From: Jacaranda mimosifolia
Taxonomy: Eukaryota; Streptophyta; Magnoliopsida; Lamiales; Bignoniaceae
Assembly (NCBI GenBank): GCA_018894105.1
Contig: CM032133.1
Span: 19,730,501 to 19,794,500 of the forward strand
Length of the DNA stretch: 64,000 bases
Direction of reading: 5' to 3'
Part shown: in pieces, positions 25,649 to 38,200 of the stretch
Position numbering within the stretch: the stretch's first letter is position 1
How the letters are laid out: every line of letters starts with the position of its first letter
The notes under the pieces: generated by a model
The model's input: the letters and a program-made list of their open reading frames with translations, nothing else
Databases searched by the model: none
Told to the model about the DNA's origin: nothing
Program-made: the position numbers and the translations under genes

Positions 25649-25727
25649 TGCCGCCGCTCAAACTTAATTGAGATGCTCGAACACTACTTTCTAAGAGCAG
25701 CGTGTCTATCAATTTCACCATAGTAGC
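25649..25727 (-). pseudogene. trnL-UAG: nuclear copy of plastid trnL-UAG (copy A)
   Basis: Read on the minus strand it follows the plastid leucine tRNA (UAG) from the acceptor stem through TATGGTGAAATTGATAGACA and CGCTGCTCTTAGAAAG to the GGCGGCA end, 79 bp. Many substitutions break the T arm and the stems, so it is not a working tRNA. The AT-rich flanks are also shared by copy B and may be plastid spacer from the rpl32-trnL-ccsA region. It is a plastid-to-nucleus transfer older than the segmental duplication. Confidence 0.82.
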
Positions 25728-26089
25728 TTGCCTTGAATTCATAATAATTTATAAATTAGCAATTATATTGTAGATATAAGAATTCAATTAAGTTCAATAT
25801 TTTTCAGAAAAGATTCAAATTGATGAATAAAAATTTGTTCAAATGAATATTTAATGGTTCATTATTTTAATGTCGAATCTTCATCTTATTATATATTTTA
25901 TACTCTCCTCGACTTGAATCCGTACGTATATTTTCAAATTTCAATTTGGACGTCCCTCCAGTGTTTTGCTTCTTTGGGCTGGCGTTGTTCTGGTGAGGTA
26001 CGATAGATGAGAAGTAGAGAAGGAGAATCCTATTAAATCTTACTTATGCATTTTAATTTAGGTTGATCACTGATTTAGGAAGTCCCAAA

Positions 26090-27655
26090 GGGCTTGTTCT
26101 CTTATATTTTGGCCATTTTTTAGAAAAAAAATTGGGGGAATAGGTTTTTGGGAAAAAATTTGGAGAATATGCCAAGTATTTCTTTTTATTTTGGAGAAAT
26201 ATGGAAAATGAATTGAAAATAATTTGTTTGTTTCTTTATGTTTTGGGAGGAGACAAAATTTACTATTGATGTCAAATCAATTGCTTTTTTGTTGGATTTT
26301 TAAAGTAAAAGTAATTTTTTTATGTAATATATTATATATGTATGTATATTATAGTTGGATAGTGTGTGTGTGTGTGTGTGTGTGTAATGATTGATATATT
26401 GTTGTAATCAAATGATATGTAATTAATTCAATTGATGCTTTATTTTAAAATTTATATTTTTATGAATTTATTAATAAATATTAATTATTTATGAATTTAT
26501 AATTATAACTTAATTATAAAAAAAATTAATATCATAATTGTTGATATCAGCTTATATAAAAAAATTTAATTATTGTACATTAATTATAAATTAATTATTA
26601 TTTTTCTTAAAATATAATTATTTGACTATTTATTATTTACAATTTATATATAAATAAAACTTAGTTATTTATTTAAATAAAATAATATATATATATAAGA
26701 CTTAATAACAATTCATCAAACCAAAAAAAATAAATAATTTTATATTATATGAAACTAAATCATCTTAAATTATTTATTAAACAAATAAGTGTAATATTCA
26801 ATTATACATGAAATATGAAACATAATTAATATATACATAATAAGTTATTTAAATAATTAAATAAATTAATTTAATTAATTTAAAAAGTTATTTATTTACT
26901 TTAACTCATTATTTAATTAATATATTATTTAATAAATAAATTACTTAGTAACTATCAAAAAAAATTACTTAATTTTTATTAATTTTCTTGATAATTGTTT
27001 TAATTATATTAATATTAATTTATTAAACTTAATAGATTATTAAATAAATATCACACTAAATTTAATTTTTTATAATAATTTTAAATAAATGTGAATATTA
27101 ATATTTAATGAAGATTATTTTTTTGAAAAGATTAATTTATTTATTATATCAAATTAAAATATTTTAAAATATTTATTAAATGAATAAATATAATATTTAA
27201 TTAATGCATTAAATATTAAATATAACTAATACATTATTTAATTAGTAAGTAATTTAATTAATTTAATATGTTATTTAGTAAATAAATTATTTATTAAATT
27301 TAATTAATTTTCTTGACAATTATTTTAATTAAATTTGTAAACATAAGTTTTAGAATTTTTTTAAGTAGTAAAATTTTAATATTTTATATATGTAAATATA
27401 TATATATATGTATATGTATATATATATGAGTGAAATGAGATAATGATAAATGAATGAGTAATGTGAAAGATGGAGTGAAAAAATGAAGGAGTAGATGTAT
27501 TTTTTAGGGTGTAGGGTTTTTTTGGTTGAATTGTGAGGAATTTTTTGGATAAAAAATTATAGTATTTTGGGAGAAAAATTAGAGAATGTGCATGCATTTT
27601 GAAATTTTTTTGAGAATTGAAAAAAAATTTCCCAAAACATAGGAGAACAAGCCCT
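26090..27655. mobile_element. 1.57 kb TIR element, PIF/Harbinger-like MITE relative
   Basis: The ends are GGGCTTGTTCTCTTATATTT and, in inverted form, GGGCTTGTTCTCCTATGTTT, a near-perfect repeat of more than 20 bp. AAA flanks both ends. Copy B has the uninterrupted site (TCCCAAACTTTATT near 42773-42786), so this is a clean insertion after the segmental duplication. The interior is extremely AT-rich, has a (GT)n run at 26362-26385 and no transposase. Its terminal kilobases resemble the smaller elements at 6469 and 17104. Confidence 0.88.
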
Positions 27656-28044
27656 AAACTTTATTAATGTTGGCAGTTGGCAGTTGGCACATAGAGTTGC
27701 TCAATGGAAGCAAATATTATTACCATCCATATGTAATACATTTTCATTAAATTCTTGAAAGAAATTCTCCCATCTTTTTATCAGTGCCCGAACCATTTAT
27801 GGTACCTTGATTTGGCCAGCGGCATGGACGCCAAGCTACCTAGCTCCACAACTCTGATTGAATTGGTCAACAGTTAGGCAGCGGCCGCCGGAATCTTTTA
27901 CTTGCCTGTACGTTGTAAATGCTGGCATCTACTGCATGCATTTATTATCGCTTTTGTATGACAAAAATAATAAAACATCCGATTAAAGTACCAACCAACA
28001 CCTCCCAACCCCCAACCCCTTACACATCAGTACTCCTCCTCTTT

Positions 28045-28057
28045 CATATATATATAT
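28045..28057 (+). promoter_or_regulatory. likely TATA box of the BAHD gene
   Basis: CATATATATATATC lies 73-85 bp before the start codon at 28130, a normal plant distance if the leader is about 50 bp. It is embedded in simple AT sequence, so the call rests on position only. Confidence 0.4.
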
Positions 28058-28129
28058 CGTATGGCTGCTCAAAACGTTGTATAAGTTTAAAACCCAATTC
28101 ACAGATTAGTCCTGCAACTGTAGGCCAGT

Positions 28130-31100
28130 ATGGAGCAAGGTGGTGGTGGAATATCTGTGGAAATGCATTCATTGTTGAGTGTAGTGTCCAGCAACCCAAC
28201 TGAGCCTGGAAGAATTCACAAACTGTCGCTGTTGGACCAAGCAATGCGCCTTCACACGCTCCACCTTGTCTTCTACTACACCTCCAATCCATTCAGCCAC
28301 GGTCCGATGTCCTTGGACCTAGATAATCTCCGTGTTACTTTGTCACGTTTGTTGGACCAGTACCCGATTGCAACGGGTCGGTTGACCCGAGGACCCCATG
28401 GCGGTTGGCAGGTCAAGTGCAATGATGCCGGGGTCCGGATGCTCCAAGCCAGGGTGACTACCACGCTAGATCAATGGCTCAAATCTGCGGATGCCTCTCA
28501 GGAGAGGGATCTCACAGTCTGGGAGGACATGCCCGAAGACCCCAGCTTTTGGTCCCCATTTCGGATCCAGGTAATTAATTTTTTTGAATTATTCTTTTTG
28601 CTGATAATATATTTAAGTAGAAGATCACTAATTGCTTTATCTCTAGTAAGTTATATATTAATAATGCTTTTATTTGAAATTGAGTCAAGGATTTTATGGG
28701 TTACAAATTGATGATTTTCTGCTTTCATCTATTGTTTTCTTTGTTGTTAGGAGGGATGACACTTTGGGTACTCTATTCTTTTTTTTATTTTTTTATTTCT
28801 TAGTTCAACTTAATATATATATATATAGGGCAAATTGCATTTTACCTCCCTATGAAAATGGAAAAGAGCAAAGAAGTCCCTTATGGAAAAAAAATAGGCA
28901 ACGAATCTCCTTGTGATTTTAAAAAATAGGCACACCACCTCCCTATTTCATATATTTTCAATTAATTTTATTTATTCATTCATTTTAAATATATTTTTAT
29001 ATATCTTTTCTCATCTCCTTTATACCAATTTTTTATTTTTAAATTTAAAAAATATCTTTTATTTTTTATTTTTATCTTTCTAATTTATTCTTTTTTATTT
29101 ATATATATATAAATATAAAATATATAATATAATAAACATAAATATATAAATATATTATAAATACATAAATATATAAAAAATAATATAATATATAATACAT
29201 TATAAATGAATACATAAATATATTTATGTATATATTTATACATAATATATATTAATAAATAAACAATTTATTATATTGTATATAATATTCCCCACCCCAC
29301 CCCACTTGCTATGGCCGCTGCTCCCGTGAGCGCCGGCCATGGCCGCCTGCAAAACGGGGCCATGGAGGCCTCCTTTGTGGCCGCCTGCAAAAGCGCAAAG
29401 GCGGCCATGGAGGCCACCTCTGCGAATGGCGGCCTCCATGGCCACCTACAAACACCTATGATCGCCTCTGCGGCCGCCACCACAAAGGTGGCCTCCATGG
29501 CTACCTGCAAATGCGGCCATGCCGTCGCTCGCAGGAGGTGGCCGCTGTGGCAGCGTTCGCCGGCAGTCAACGGGCTGTGGGGAAGGGTTGGGTGGGTTGT
29601 CGGGGGTGGGTGGTGGGTTTATATATATATATATACACACATATTTTATATATAAATATGTATATGTAGGTATATGTATATATATAAATATATTTTATAT
29701 TTTATATTTTTTTTTATAGATAAAAGTAATTTCATCCGTCAATTTTTTTAATAAATCAAATGGTTGATATTTAGGGACAAAATTAATATTTCAATGGCAA
29801 AAAATCTAGAACCACACGCACTTGCTGCACGTGATTTGTACCGCCGGTCAGAGGGGGCTAATTTGCTATTTTTAAAAAATATATGGGGGGCACTACCTTT
29901 TTTTTTTTATAAGGGAGTTTTTTGTTCTTTTTCATTTTCACAGGGGTAAAACTTAATTTGCCATATATATATATATATATCACATGTATTTGATTCTAAA
30001 TTGATTATTTTTATAAAAAAATATCTGACACATTATATATTATGAAATAGAATAGGAGATGAAGTATAAAAATTTTATGGAAAATTTGCTCGATGGAGGT
30101 TTATTATAGTACCGAAGATGACATTTTTAGTGAATCTGTAGAAGAAATTGTGACACCTAAGGTGATCATTTATTTGGATCGATTTTTAAGAACATATATG
30201 ATTATGATTTATGAGCAATTTAGTTGTGGATTCTCAACTAGATTAATTTGTTTTTCACTGAAAACATCTTATGCATTAATGTTTGATATACAATATAAAT
30301 TATTGGTGTAAGAAAACTTTGTAACTAGTGGGTTGTATTTTCTAATTGATATTTTTTTCAAGATATAATGTTACACTTTTCTTATTTTATTAGGTGTTTT
30401 TCGTCAATTTCCATCTTAAAAGTAAATATAAATCTATTTACTTGACTACTTGAGCAAGTATTGATTACTATAGAGAGGTGGTTGGCCACTTGGCCTTGGT
30501 ACATGCCCTAATAAAAGCTGGTTTGGTTGGACTGAAAGAAACAATTAATTCATGAATTCTAATAATCTAATTAGAGTCTACTTTTTATATTTACAAGCTA
30601 TTGACAAAGAAAAAAGTAAATCTTTTTAATTGAAATAGATTCAAGAGCTTATATATACTCTCCTCAAAGCATTTTAGTGAGGTTTATAAGTAATGATCTC
30701 ATAGAATTGGCTAAATTAATGAAAGAATTCAACTTATATAGTCAATGAAAGAAAAGGCAAGCGCGTTACACTAAAAAAATATTTTTTGTGATTAAAATTT
30801 TTGGAAAAAAAAAAATTAAAATTTTATTACGATAAGTTATTGTGATTAACAAAAGAAAGAAATTCGTCATAATTTCCACATGTCCATCTAAGAACTTGGT
30901 GGACAGTAACCTTTTTCTAGAGAAAGATCATATTTTTTTATGACCCTAAAGTCATATAAATCCCTTATTTTGACCAATTAATTGAACGAAAAAGAAGTTT
31001 ATTACTTCTTAGGCCTTATATACTCTTTTAAGATCAAACAAATTATAGATCCAAAAATATTTTATGAACACTTCCATTTTAGTTAGTTAGGATTTTTTTG

Positions 31101-32101
31101 TCTAGCTTATTTAATTAAATTATGTTTTGGTCCTTCACCAAAAAATAAAAAAAAATAATGAAAGGAAAATATTGTTGCAGATAAATAATTTCGAATGTGG
31201 GGGCTTGGCCATTGGGTTGAGCTGCACCCACATGCTTGCAGACATAACAAGCGCTACTCTGCTTATCAAGTCATGGACAGAGGCTCACCGTGGCCAAACC
31301 GTCACCAATTCTCCCATTTTCAATCTCCCATCTCCACCCCATTCCTCACCAAACAACTCCAGTTCCATCCCACCATTTTGTACAACAATATCCAACTATC
31401 CTAATACCACTCCACCATCAAAAATGGCCACCGCCACGATGAAATTCTCCAGCCGGGCGATCGAAAAATGCCTATCACAAGTCCAAAACCAGTGCCCCCA
31501 CGCCACTCCCTTCGACGTCTTGGTAGCTCTCCTCTGGTCAAGAATCACACTTTATTCACAAGAACAGGATAAAAAACACTCTCTTTATATATGCCTGGAC
31601 TGGAGGAGCAAAGGGCGTCCGGAGATACCTTGTGGGTATTTCGGCAATGCGCTGCATTTCTCGGCACTTGATTTGGATGGTGATAAGATGCTAAGCGGTG
31701 GAATTGGCCTAGTTTCTGATTATGTCCACCGGCACGTTGAAGGGCTCAAGGGGGAGGACTTTTGGTCAGTTATGAGTTGGTTGGAAGGAAAGGAACCTTT
31801 CATGGTATTCGGCCCTCGCCTTACGTGCATTAGCACAGAACATATGGGTGGTGGAGAGAATATTGGGCAGCCATTGATGTATGGTGCAGAGTTCAAAACG
31901 GGGGAAACGCCTGTGCATGTGAGCTATCATGTGGGGAATGTGGCGGGAGAAGGGTTGATTATGGTGATCCCTTCCGCTGAAGGAGGGCTGGGCCGAACTG
32001 TGACTGTCACGCTGCCGGAGGACCAAATTGCTGAACTATGCAAGGATGAAGTCATATTAGATCTAAAGCCTACTATGCTCGTTAGTGGGAGGAGATCATG
32101 A
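28130..32101 (+). CDS. BAHD-family protein, CER2/CER26-like
   Basis: Two exons, 28130-28570 and 31181-32101, joined in phase 0 at a GT-AG intron, encode 453 residues, normal for BAHD proteins. The HXXXD motif is intact (HMLAD, His164-Asp168). The usual DFGWG motif near the C-terminus is replaced by EFKTG at about 384-388, a feature of the CER2/Glossy2 clade. Other clade signatures are LSLLDQAMRLHTLHLVFYY near the N-terminus, VKCNDAGVR, PFRIQINNFECGGLAIGLS across the intron, and VHVSYHVGNVAGEGLIMVIP. CER2-like proteins work in the ER with the condensing enzyme CER6 to extend acyl chains past C28, apparently without needing acyltransferase chemistry. With HXXXD present, a catalytic role cannot be excluded. 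The 2.6 kb intron carries a MULE-like insertion. A CER6-type gene lies 13 kb upstream. Confidence 0.9.
28829..29962. mobile_element. MULE-like element with GC-rich interior in the BAHD intron
   Basis: The ends are inverted repeats of about 80 bp: GGCAAATTGCATTTTACCTC at the left, and GGCAAATTAAGTTTTACCCC read inward from the right. Both run on through GAAAATGRAAAAGARCAAA. Both ends abut (AT)n, compatible with the 9-bp duplication of Mutator-type elements but not resolvable. The centre (about 29285-29610) is a GC-rich island in an otherwise extremely AT-rich element, which resembles a captured gene fragment (Pack-MULE). It is spliced out with the intron and does not touch either exon. Confidence 0.75.
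29285..29610. repeat. GC-rich repetitive island within the MULE-like element
   Basis: Short strings such as GGCCATGGAGGCC and GGCCGCCTGCAAA recur several times in both orientations, so frames on both strands are open for 60-115 codons and rich in Ala, Met and Gly. I recognise no protein. It is either a fragment of a captured gene or a low-complexity expansion. Confidence 0.55.
29982..30074. mobile_element. half copy of palindromic MITE family P
   Basis: CATGTATTTGATTCTAAATT through AATAGGAGATGAAGTATAAA matches the right half of the family member at 45806-45973. The left half is missing, probably lost or overwritten when the neighbouring MULE-like element inserted. Confidence 0.5.
30075..31180. 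other. remainder of the BAHD intron
   Basis: AT-rich intron sequence with no gene. It ends with TATTGTTGCAG, a good acceptor, before the second exon. Confidence 0.6.
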
Positions 32102-32718
32102 GGGGGTTTTCTATAATTATAATCACTTTGTTTTTATCTATTGTTATGTAACACTTTGTATTGCGCCAATTATCCATTAGATGTTAAACATTAAATAAAA
32201 TTAGATGTTAAACAAAAGGGTTAAACAAACTAGAAATGATATTTAAGGTATTTGATGTGAAAAAAGGGTAATTATTTAAATTTTACTTTGTTTTGTTTAC
32301 AAAAATAAATTGACACTTGGCGCAATGCAAAGTGTTACATAATAATAAATAAAAACAAAGTGATTAGCACTATAAAAAATCCCGATCATGAGGAGCCCAC
32401 TATGTTTAAAGTGTTTCTGACTTTAAAATTACATACAAAACAAAATCAATTACTTATTTACTGAAAGACATTCAGTTATATAATGGAGGAAGAGAAACAA
32501 GAAATTGTGAACATTATATTATATATATGTTTCGTAGGAGGTCTGTGGCACCATTCATCTTATAAAGACCCCATCACTTCATTTTGATAAGAACGTTATC
32601 ATGAATTTGTAGGCTTCACTTTTTCGAAACTATCTTATCTCGAAGATTATGCCGCGGTGAATAAATTATGTTTAATGACTCACCATGTCATTAGAAAGTA
32701 CATATATCAAAGTATAAA
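32102..32718. other. 3' flank of the BAHD gene
   Basis: Contains the 3'-UTR and a diverged inverted repeat. AAGTGTTACATAATAATAAA at about 32330 mirrors TTGTTATGTAACACTTTGTATTGCG at about 32139-32165, a fold-back of about 200 bp across the terminator region. No other gene. Confidence 0.5.
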
Positions 32719-34519
32719 TCTATACTATTATATATATCACAACGGTGTGGGACCTACAATTATGCAATTTTGGCCAAGTGACAAATTTTTAGAATTTTGA
32801 GTTTTTTAATTAAATTCAAAAAAAATTATTAATTGTTGATTATTATCCTAACCGATGTGATCGTATCTTATCTCTGATTTTCTTTCAACAAATAAATTTA
32901 AAATTCAAAAGATGTTTTATGAGCACCAAATTAAGGACTCTTACAAAAAAGTTATTCTATAAATTTCATCACATTAAACAAATCATAACTTATTTATCTC
33001 TGCTTTCACTATTCCCCTTCTTCTTCTTCTTCTTCTTCTTCTCCTTCTTCTTCAAGATAACTCTTTCATTCTAAATTTTCAAGTGAACTTTTATTACATT
33101 CTATCAGCATTCATACATTTGTTTCATCTTTATATTGATTGATTTTCAATATACTCATGAGAAACATAACATCATGTATAGATGTATTTGTTGCTCAATT
33201 ATCATTTAAATATTTGTTTTTCTTTGTGTGTGTGTCATGAATAAATATTTTGCTGATAAAAAAAGATATTACAGCAAAATTGTAAATAGATGATTTATAT
33301 TTAACAATAATAAACCTAGAATATTAGAAAGTATTTTTCTTTTCAATTACTTGCAAACCACATTACTTATTTTTTCCCTTTATTTTCACATCCGTTTTTG
33401 TCATTTGGGGTTTTGAAACTTTACCAGGATGTGTAAGGTATTTCTTTAAGTTGCAAGTTTTGCTCTTTTTCTTTCTCTTTTTCTTTTTTTCTCTCTTTCT
33501 TTTGTCAATTATAATAACTTGGTTTAGTTTGTAATTTATTATAATTCCTTTTTGTTGGTTTAATATTTTTATTCAATATTCTCTAAGTTCATATGTATTT
33601 TTCTTTCCTCTGTTTTGGACCATAAATATCATGTTTGAAAGGTATCTTTTAATTCTAATTTTGTTGTGGTTTTATTCATATTTTTTTTATCAAATTAATT
33701 CAATTTTTTCAAGTTACCTTTGTGTAAATAATGTATGTATAATATATATACAAATACATATATATATGCACCAGTTTTTCACTTTTCATATTTATTTGAT
33801 TTTAAGGACTACTTTTTAATTTATTTTTTCATTTTCATTAATTAATTTAGTTTTATTTATTCATCAAATATTTTTATTTGATTAATTAAATAACCCAAGT
33901 TTCTTTATAAATATCCTATTTTGATGTGTTACATAATTTTTGTAGTTTTATCCCTATTTATAATTTTATTTTTTGTATGCAACAAGAATTTCTTAGACAA
34001 TATTTTATATATTTCTGAACTGCTTCTTGATTTAATATAGAATATTCAAACTAATAAAGAATCTTATTATTTTGGACCAAAATAATTTTATTACTAAAAG
34101 ATATTTTGAAATAGTTTAGATTTGTATTTTTTATGTGGAACCACTTGACGCAAATGAATTAGATCACGACTTGAAATCAAAGTCGTTGATCCTTTACAAG
34201 ATAAAGTTTGAAGTGGATAAGGTATTGGTATATATATATATATATATATATTCCCTCATATGTTATGTATGTTGCTCTCTTCACATTAATAATTTCATTT
34301 AAAGTACTATAGCATTTTTATTTTAATGAATACTATTAAACATTACCACTTAACTATTTAAAATAATATTTTCTTTTAAAAATGATAATAATTTTTATTA
34401 GAATATGAAAAATTGTAATAACTTATATGTGAAATCACAAAAAATTAGTTGCATATTTATATTTTTTTTAATTTATTAGTTAAGTGAATATACCGTGCAT
34501 AGCACGGGGTTTATGCTAG
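32719..34519 (+). mobile_element. non-autonomous Helitron 1
   Basis: Begins TCTATACTATTATATATATC after an A and ends GGTTTATGCTAG before a T, the A-T target preference of Helitrons. A hairpin (CCGTGC-ATA-GCACGG) lies 10 bp before the terminal CTAG. There are no terminal inverted repeats and no target duplication. The interior has no Rep/helicase. It includes a (CTT)n run near 33015-33045. It shares its 5' 150 bp and 3' hairpin with the element at 40091-42688. Confidence 0.88.
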
Positions 34520-34728
34520 TATTATTTTATATAGAACTTTAATTGAATCAATTAAATAATTGATACACTACTGTAAGCATTTAGAAATTTCAATATTGAT
34601 CATACAATTACTATTCCTTAATGGAATTTTTTAGGCAGAATCGTTACCTAAACTTGTTCTGTGACAGCTAGTTCGTGACATCACGTTAATTAGTGCTTAT
34701 AAAATGAGACAGCTAATCTCCCTTTTAG

Positions 34729-35271
34729 TAGGGGTGTTCAAATCCAATTCATTTCAAAAAAAATTGATGAATCGATCCAAAAAATCAAACTTTTTTTAAT
34801 TGAATTGGATTTGTTTTCTAAAACTCGATCCAATCCAAATTGAAACGAAATTTATATACTATTAATATAAAAAATATATATCTTAATTGTAAAATACATA
34901 AATAAATTTAGGATTTTTTCATTTTCAAAAATTAGATACATAGGAATAATTATTGTGGACTTATAACTTTATAGTTGCGTGTTCTTACATAATTTAACTT
35001 AATTCCACAAGATTATTGTGATTGATAGTTAAATAAAATTTGCAAATCGATTGATTAAATTAGTTTAATTATCAATAGTAACTTGTATTTCAATTAAAAA
35101 TTTAAATTAAAAAATCTAATTAATAGATCCAATCCAACAATTTAAAATAGATTGAATTGGATTAGATCGAATTTACAATAAAAATCTAATCGATCCAATA
35201 TACATTATATAGTTTGAATAGATTAACTTTTTTTCCTAAAATCAATTCAAATCGAACCACGAACACCCCTA
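34729..35271. mobile_element. hAT-like MITE
   Basis: TAGGGGTGTTC at the left and GAACACCCCTA at the right form 11-bp perfect inverted repeats. Eight-base flanks CCTTTTAG (34721-34728) and CCTTTGAG (35272-35279) are a target duplication with one mismatch. The interior is AT-rich with repeated GATCCAATCCAA-type strings. Confidence 0.82.
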
Positions 35272-38200
35272 CCTTTGAGCGTGTGTTATTTGTGCACTTT
35301 TACCTAATTTGATAAATTTTATGACTTGAAATAATATAAAATTAATATCATAGAAACATATTTTATGATTGTCATTCTATGTAACCTAGTCTCATGTCTT
35401 GTGTGGCTTAGGGATAAGATAGATGGACAAATACAAGTTTATTAATTGAATAAAAAAAAATTATACAAGAATAATTTACATACCAATTTAATTGAATAGT
35501 TAGATATTACTCAAACATATATGTTGTTGTTAAGATAACTAGTATAATTAGAGAATAAAGCAAACTGTGACTATGTACCACATTATGATAGTTCTTTAAA
35601 TTTAATGACTTATCATACACAATTATGATGTAGAAATTCTACATTTAATAATTCATTTAGGAAAAAAAAATGTAAGTTTAGTCTTGTATTTTGAGTTTTT
35701 GACTCTATTGACAAAGTAAAATTTTAAATATTCGGACATTATATACACGATCTATTAAATTTTGACAATTTAAGGACAAATTGAGTCCAAAATCTATCTT
35801 CCTTCAACCCGATCTTGCACGACATCCTACAAGATGCCACATGGCGCCTTGTCAGCAAGCTCTTAAGTACCAAAACAAATACATAAAAAACAATGTTCAA
35901 AGTATTAAGGCATGATAAGTTAATCTATTGAAAACGTTTATTTCAAGGGACGCAGAGGACCGAAAAAGACACCTAAAATGTACAGAATGGACACATGATA
36001 AGAACAAGGGGCATAATTAAGCTTGAGACAATTTCATTAAAAAAATGTCCTTTTGTCTCCTCTATCAAAATTATCTTGGTACTCCTTAATTAGAGGGCAT
36101 TTGGTGAGTTCATAAACTCCTCAAAATATTTTAAAAATTTATAAAATATTAAAAAATGTTTGATAAAATTTTTTAAAAAAAAACTTACAAAATCCTAAAA
36201 TAAAATATTAAGATTTTATAAGCTCTTTAAAAAAAAAAATCCCCTAAGAAGTTGTAACTTATATTCAAGTTTTTACATGCTCTTTTAAGTTTAACCATAT
36301 TAGTTATAAAATTATCATTACTAATATTTTATAAGTTTTAAAATCTTATTTTATCCATATACTTCAATGACTTATTTTAAAAATAAGATTTAGCATCTTA
36401 TAAACTTTAAAAATATTTTATAAAATGTATAAGCTTATAAAAAATTTTAAATAAACTTAATCAAACTCCATCTCGATGATTCCAAGTTACAAATTGATAT
36501 TATACTCCTAGTGGCAGCTCAGCAAGAGTAGTGGTTTACTGTTGTTATGCTTAACCTCAAATTCAATGCAATTTTTGGTGCAAAAACTGTAATGGAACTT
36601 TTACTTTATTAATGCAAAGTCAAAGTAAATAATTGATTTATTCTGCAGAAGAGTGAAGCTGGTTAATTTTGAAGATTAATTATACCGTACCCGAGATATA
36701 TGCCCATTGAATATTATTTGTACCTGGGATAATTGCGCTTATTGACAGCAATATTGTGGACTTCAATCTATGGCACACTGAAAGAAAGAAAAACATTGAA
36801 GGAGATGATCCATAGGGACAAAAAAGTAATCTTTCGTTCTGTGGACGAATTGGATATTTCTCCATATGGGTTGGCCCAATCCATATGTTTTATGGGCTTT
36901 AGCAAATGATTGCCAAAACTGAATCAGAACCAACAGGCCCAGATTCTTATCGGTCCGCTCGGTGAACCTCCCCATATATTAATTCATAATTGCATTTGTA
37001 TGTACGGTTTAATTATTATCTATTCTCTCGGGAAATAGTTAAATTATCAATTTTTTTAATAATTATAATAATATCCCATCTAAATTTACTTTCCTTTTTG
37101 TAGAAACCTTCATTATAATATTTTTTTAATGTATCTATAACAGCTTGTGAAGTTTGATATATATAGTAAACTTCAAGATTATGTTTCTGGAAGCATAAAA
37201 GAGGAGGAGGAGGAGTTGGTAATTTCAAGGTAAATGTAATTAGCCTAATATATACATACATATATATATATATATTTAAGTGAACCATTGAGTATGAATT
37301 ATTAAATCACAAATATTATTTATCAAAAAACTCATGAGCATCAATATTTAGCAATTAGCAACAATTTGTAATCAACTAATTATTTATAATCAAAATAGAT
37401 AAATACCACATATAAGCTGTGAAACTCAAATCCAAGACTTCATGGTGCTATGATAATAATTGTACAAAAGGCGTTGGTATCGAATTTCTGAGAAAATTAG
37501 ATATAGAAAGTCTGCAATGATAAATATTTACTAAGTGAAATCCTTCATACCAGGATGAACTTGGAGCTCACGAATATGCTCTTTGAATAAATAAATGTAC
37601 AGTTGACATGGAATACTCAAATAAGTCTCAAAAGACTTATAATATCCAAATACTTTAGGAGGCTTGTGTCTTTTTATGTAGGTTGGATTGAACACCAACT
37701 TAACATCTAATTGCCTTGCAATCAGAACTATCAAATGAAGACCTATGGTTCAATTACCCTTAAGATGCTCCATCTCATATATGGCCAGTTCAATGGGACC
37801 CTTTAAATATTAAAATCATTTAAAAGTAAAAGGGACATAAATTGACATTTGAATTGGCTCAAAATCATACCAACAGCCTCTTAATCTTAAATAGACAGAT
37901 TAGTTACTTCAATCCGACTGCATTTATAGGACCCTATGAGCTAATAAGTTCAATTCAATTCTGAACTTGACTTAACAAGGTCTAGATCTAAGATCTTGAA
38001 GAACGATCGAACCTAACAAACAGACTCATTCGACCTTCCAGTCGAATCATCTATAGTACTTAAAAGTGTAAAAATTGAATAGGATTTTAATTATTTCATA
38101 TACAAATAATTTTCTCATCTCAATTTTATTACTTTTATTTGGTATCTCAAAATAAGATTTTATCTCTAAAAATATTTTTTTTAATAATTTGGAGTAGTAT

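Larger units (their letters stand above)
19019..27806 (+). repeat. segmental duplication, copy A
   Basis: Collinear and in the same orientation as 35881-42906. Shared blocks run from ATAAAAAACRATGTTCAAAG at the left, through GAAGAGTGAAGCTGGTTAAT-type and CATTTATCATTCTTTATATA blocks and a plastid tRNA relic, to CTCAGTGC/ATCAGTGC...AACCATT...GGTAC at the right. After removing the solo LTR (20686-23592) and the TIR element (26090-27655) its length is about 4.3 kb, close to copy B without its Helitron. Identity looks like 85-90% by eye. The right boundary is about 320 bp upstream of the BAHD start codon. Confidence 0.9.

Noticed and set aside
25649..25727. Functional nuclear tRNA-Leu gene
   Set aside because: The sequence follows the plastid, not the cytosolic, leucine tRNA and has broken stems. 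The same relic exists in copy B.
28130..28711. 193-residue BAHD protein ending at 28711
   Set aside because: This frame reads through the GT donor at 28571 into intron sequence. The second half of the BAHD fold is in the exon at 31181.
29271..29655. Overlapping Ala- and Gly-rich frames on both strands
   Set aside because: They come from the GC-rich repetitive island of the MULE-like element in the BAHD intron, not from a gene.
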